From positions 1 to 64,000 of the forward strand of contig ONCH01000007.1 of NCBI GenBank assembly GCA_900316265.1: a DNA stretch of 64,000 nt, written 5' to 3'. The notes below the pieces were generated by a model that was given only the letters and a program-made list of their open reading frames with translations, was not told where the DNA came from and did not search any database. Origin of the DNA: an uncultured Prevotellaceae bacterium (GTDB lineage Bacteria > Bacteroidota > Bacteroidia > Bacteroidales > Bacteroidaceae). Position numbers and translations under genes: made by a program. This document shows, piece by piece, positions 62,029 to 64,000 of the stretch. The stretch's first letter is position 1, and every line of letters starts with the position of its first letter.

Positions 62029-62603
62029 CGTTCTATCTTATCTTTATTTGCCACGAGAAAATCGATATCGTCCAATCCATTCATCAGACAATGCTTCTTG
62101 TAGCCGTTAATGTCGAACTGCTCAGAACGGCCAGTAGCCTTGTTTGTCACCGTCTGGTTAGGCAGGTCAACCTCCACTTCTGCGTTAGGATTGTTTTGAA
62201 TTGTCAAAAACAATTCAGACAAGAAGGCTTCTGAGACCACAACGGGCAACACGAAGTTGTTGAGTTCGTTGTTCTTGTGGATGTCCGCAAAGAACGACGA
62301 GATGACTACACGGAAACCATAGCCAGCAATTGCCCATGCAGCATGCTCACGACTGGAGCCGGAACCGAAGTTCTTACCCGCTACGAGGATGCAACCTTTA
62401 TACTTGGGGTTGTTGAGGACAAAATTCTCAACGACACTACCGTCCTCCCTATAGCGCCAGTCGCGAAACAGGTTGTCGCCAAAGAACTTCTCCTCGCGGG
62501 TGGTAGCCTTAAGGAAACGGGCAGGGATAATCTGGTCGGTATCGACGTTCTCCAAAGGAAGGGGAACGCATGTGGATGTTATAACGTTGAATTTCTGTTT
62601 CAT
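62007..62603 (-). CDS. leuD: 3-Isopropylmalate dehydratase small subunit
   Basis: Small swivelling domain of the isopropylmalate isomerase (198 aa). [19 protein letters not shown] near 15-33 and [29 protein letters not shown] near 75-103 are diagnostic. The start at 62603 overlaps the leuC stop by 4 nt (ATGA); the longer open frame to 62669 is only overlap with leuC. LeuCD also hydrates citraconate on the citramalate path. Confidence 0.95.
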   Translation of the reverse strand: MKQKFNVITSTCVPLPLENVDTDQIIPARFLKATTREEKFFGDNLFRDWRYREDGSVVENFVLNNPKYKGCILVAGKNFGSGSSREHAAWAIAGYGFRVVISSFFADIHKNNELNNFVLPVVVSEAFLSELFLTIQNNPNAEVEVDLPNQTVTNKATGRSEQFDINGYKKHCLMNGLDDIDFLVANKDKIERWEQLNK

Positions 62604-63976
62604 AGCAATGTTCTTGGATCGGTGATTACTCCTGTAACGGCAGCTGCAGCAGCAACGAGAGGTGAACAAAGAATGGTACGTGCACCTGGTCCTTGACGGC
62701 CTTCGAAGTTGCGGTTCGAGGTGGATACAGCATACTTGCCAGCAGGCACTTTGTCATCGTTCATAGCCAAGCAAGCGCTACAGCCGGGCTGGCGAATCTC
62801 GAAGCCTGCAGCCTCGAGCACTTTATCAAGGCCTTCCTCTTCTATCTGTTGACGGACTGCCCATGAACCTGGCACGAGCCAAGCCACTACATTATCCGCT
62901 TTCCTCCTACCCTTGACGATTGAAGCGAAGGCGCGGAAGTCCTCGATACGACCATTGGTGCAAGCACCCAGGAACACGTAGTCAATCTTCTTGCCCAGCA
63001 ACTTCTCGCCAGCCTTGAAGCCCATATAGTGCAGGGCCTTATCGAAATTAGCATCGCCAGAAGCAGGAAGAGCCTCCGTAACGCCGATACCCATACCAGG
63101 ATTCGTACCATACGTGATGCGTGGCTCAATATCCTTGGCATCGAATACCAGTTCCTTATCGAATACAGCATCGTCGCCACTCTTCAACGTTTTCCAATAA
63201 GCGACAGCCTTGTCCCAGTCTTCGCCCTTGGGAGCATACTCCCTACCTTTCAAATAATTAAAGGTCACCTCGTCAGGAGCGACGAAACCGCCACGGGCAC
63301 CCATCTCGATAGACAGGTTGCAGAGCGTCAGACGGCCCTCCATCGACAGGTTCTTCACCACGTCGCCAGCATACTCCACGAAATAGCCCGTAGCACCACT
63401 CGTAGTCAGTTGTGCCATTAGGTAGAGGGCTACATCCTTTGCTGTTACACCTTTGCCCAACGTACCATTTATCGTGATGCGCATCGACTTGGGTTTCTGT
63501 TGTAGAATACATTGCGAAGCCATCACCATCTCCACCTCTGACGTGCCGATTCCGAAAGCGACAGCACCCATCGCGCCATGCGTAGAGGTGTGCGAGTCGC
63601 CACAAACAATGGTCATACCAGGCAGGCTCAGTCCCTTCTCAGGACCAACAACGTGGATAATACCATTATTCTTATCCATCATACCATAATGCGTCAGTCC
63701 GAAGTCTTTGGCATTCTGCGCCAGCGTGCTGACCTGCTTGGCAGAAATGGGGTCTTCGATGGGTTTATCCTGATCGTGTGTAGGTGTGTTGTGGTCGGGC
63801 ATACAGAAAATCTGATCCGGACGAAAACACTTCAGCCCACGAGCTCGCATACCGTCAAACGCCTGCGGAGAAGTCACCTCATGACAATAGAGGCGGTCTA
63901 TATAAAGCTGGGTGGGACCATCGTCTACGACCTGTACGACGTGCTTGTCCCATATTTTGTCGAAAAGTGTGTTCAT
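62600..63976 (-). CDS. leuC: 3-Isopropylmalate dehydratase large subunit
   Basis: Aconitase-family [4Fe-4S] subunit of the isomerase, 458 aa. Motifs: [14 protein letters not shown] at the start, [30 protein letters not shown] near 130-160, the first cluster Cys in [15 protein letters not shown] near 340 and the [10 protein letters not shown] cluster Cys pair near 400, ending with [10 protein letters not shown]. The complete gene ends 24 nt inside the right edge, so the leu operon continues leftwards; leuA, if present, lies beyond the edge. Confidence 0.96.
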   Translation of the reverse strand: MNTLFDKIWDKHVVQVVDDGPTQLYIDRLYCHEVTSPQAFDGMRARGLKCFRPDQIFCMPDHNTPTHDQDKPIEDPISAKQVSTLAQNAKDFGLTHYGMMDKNNGIIHVVGPEKGLSLPGMTIVCGDSHTSTHGAMGAVAFGIGTSEVEMVMASQCILQQKPKSMRITINGTLGKGVTAKDVALYLMAQLTTSGATGYFVEYAGDVVKNLSMEGRLTLCNLSIEMGARGGFVAPDEVTFNYLKGREYAPKGEDWDKAVAYWKTLKSGDDAVFDKELVFDAKDIEPRITYGTNPGMGIGVTEALPASGDANFDKALHYMGFKAGEKLLGKKIDYVFLGACTNGRIEDFRAFASIVKGRRKADNVVAWLVPGSWAVRQQIEEEGLDKVLEAAGFEIRQPGCSACLAMNDDKVPAGKYAVSTSNRNFEGRQGPGARTILCSPLVAAAAAVTGVITDPRTLL

Positions 63977-64000
63977 TCGTCTTTCTGCTTAAATTTGTTG

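Noticed and set aside
1-64000. CRISPR array, tRNA or rRNA genes
   Set aside because: No regularly spaced repeat-spacer array and no cloverleaf-like or rRNA-like segment could be found by eye; the tandem arrays lack unique spacers.

Overview
The window reads as chromosomal DNA of a Bacteroidota bacterium, most likely a Prevotella-type member of the Bacteroidales. The signs are many TAnnTTTG (-7 type) promoter motifs just upstream of genes, few Shine-Dalgarno sequences, a long SecA (1121 aa), an OMPP1/FadL-like porin, DUF4105 and DUF5715 proteins, GH2 and GH51 glycosidases, and ilv/leu operons arranged as in Bacteroidales.

Layout. 1-3.6 kb: the end of a DedA protein, then a GDP-fucose operon (mannose-1-P guanylyltransferase, gmd, fcl). 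3.7-5.6 kb: phosphate butyryltransferase and butyrate kinase. 5.7-9.4 kb: recJ-recQ. 9.5-20.4 kb (minus strand): small OMP, ilvC, the ilvD-ilvB-ilvN-thioesterase operon, an OmpA protein and a four-subunit 2-oxoacid:ferredoxin oxidoreductase of VOR type. 20.5-29.6 kb (minus): GH2 beta-galactosidase, a 59-codon TPR gene coupled to folD, ffh, a FadL-like porin and a Tyr/Trp/Gly-rich secreted protein. 29.7-36.1 kb: prmA facing an OMP-lptC-CNNM-ppiD operon. 36.2-43.1 kb (plus): DUF4105 protein, alkaline-phosphatase-fold protein, secA and a lone ABC ATPase.

43.1-50.6 kb (minus) is the accessory region: a preA remnant, a frame-split Y1 (REP-type) transposase, and a tight Nudix / Vsr / deoxyribosyltransferase-like cluster next to a restriction-modification operon (two C5-cytosine methyltransferases and an HNH nuclease). 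Upstream lies a 1.7 kb gene-poor stretch with a strongly structured putative RNA (about 50223-50548, minus), a second folded leader touching the first methyltransferase, a promoter-plus-terminator sRNA candidate (about 50790-50869, plus) and a 21-bp tandem array. 51.7-64 kb: an RND efflux pair, a GAF methionine-sulfoxide reductase, GH51 arabinofuranosidase, DUF5715 and TPR genes, and the operon leuC-leuD-citramalate synthase-leuB.

How the genes fit together. ilvBNCD, leuBCD and a CimA-type synthase give valine, leucine and threonine-independent isoleucine synthesis. VOR with Ptb/Buk could oxidise branched 2-oxoacids to acids with ATP gain (inference). A genome-level oddity is a set of degenerate 7-nt tandem repeats (GTnAGAR type, and a CTGTTGG type in lptC) lying at gene junctions and inside coding sequences.
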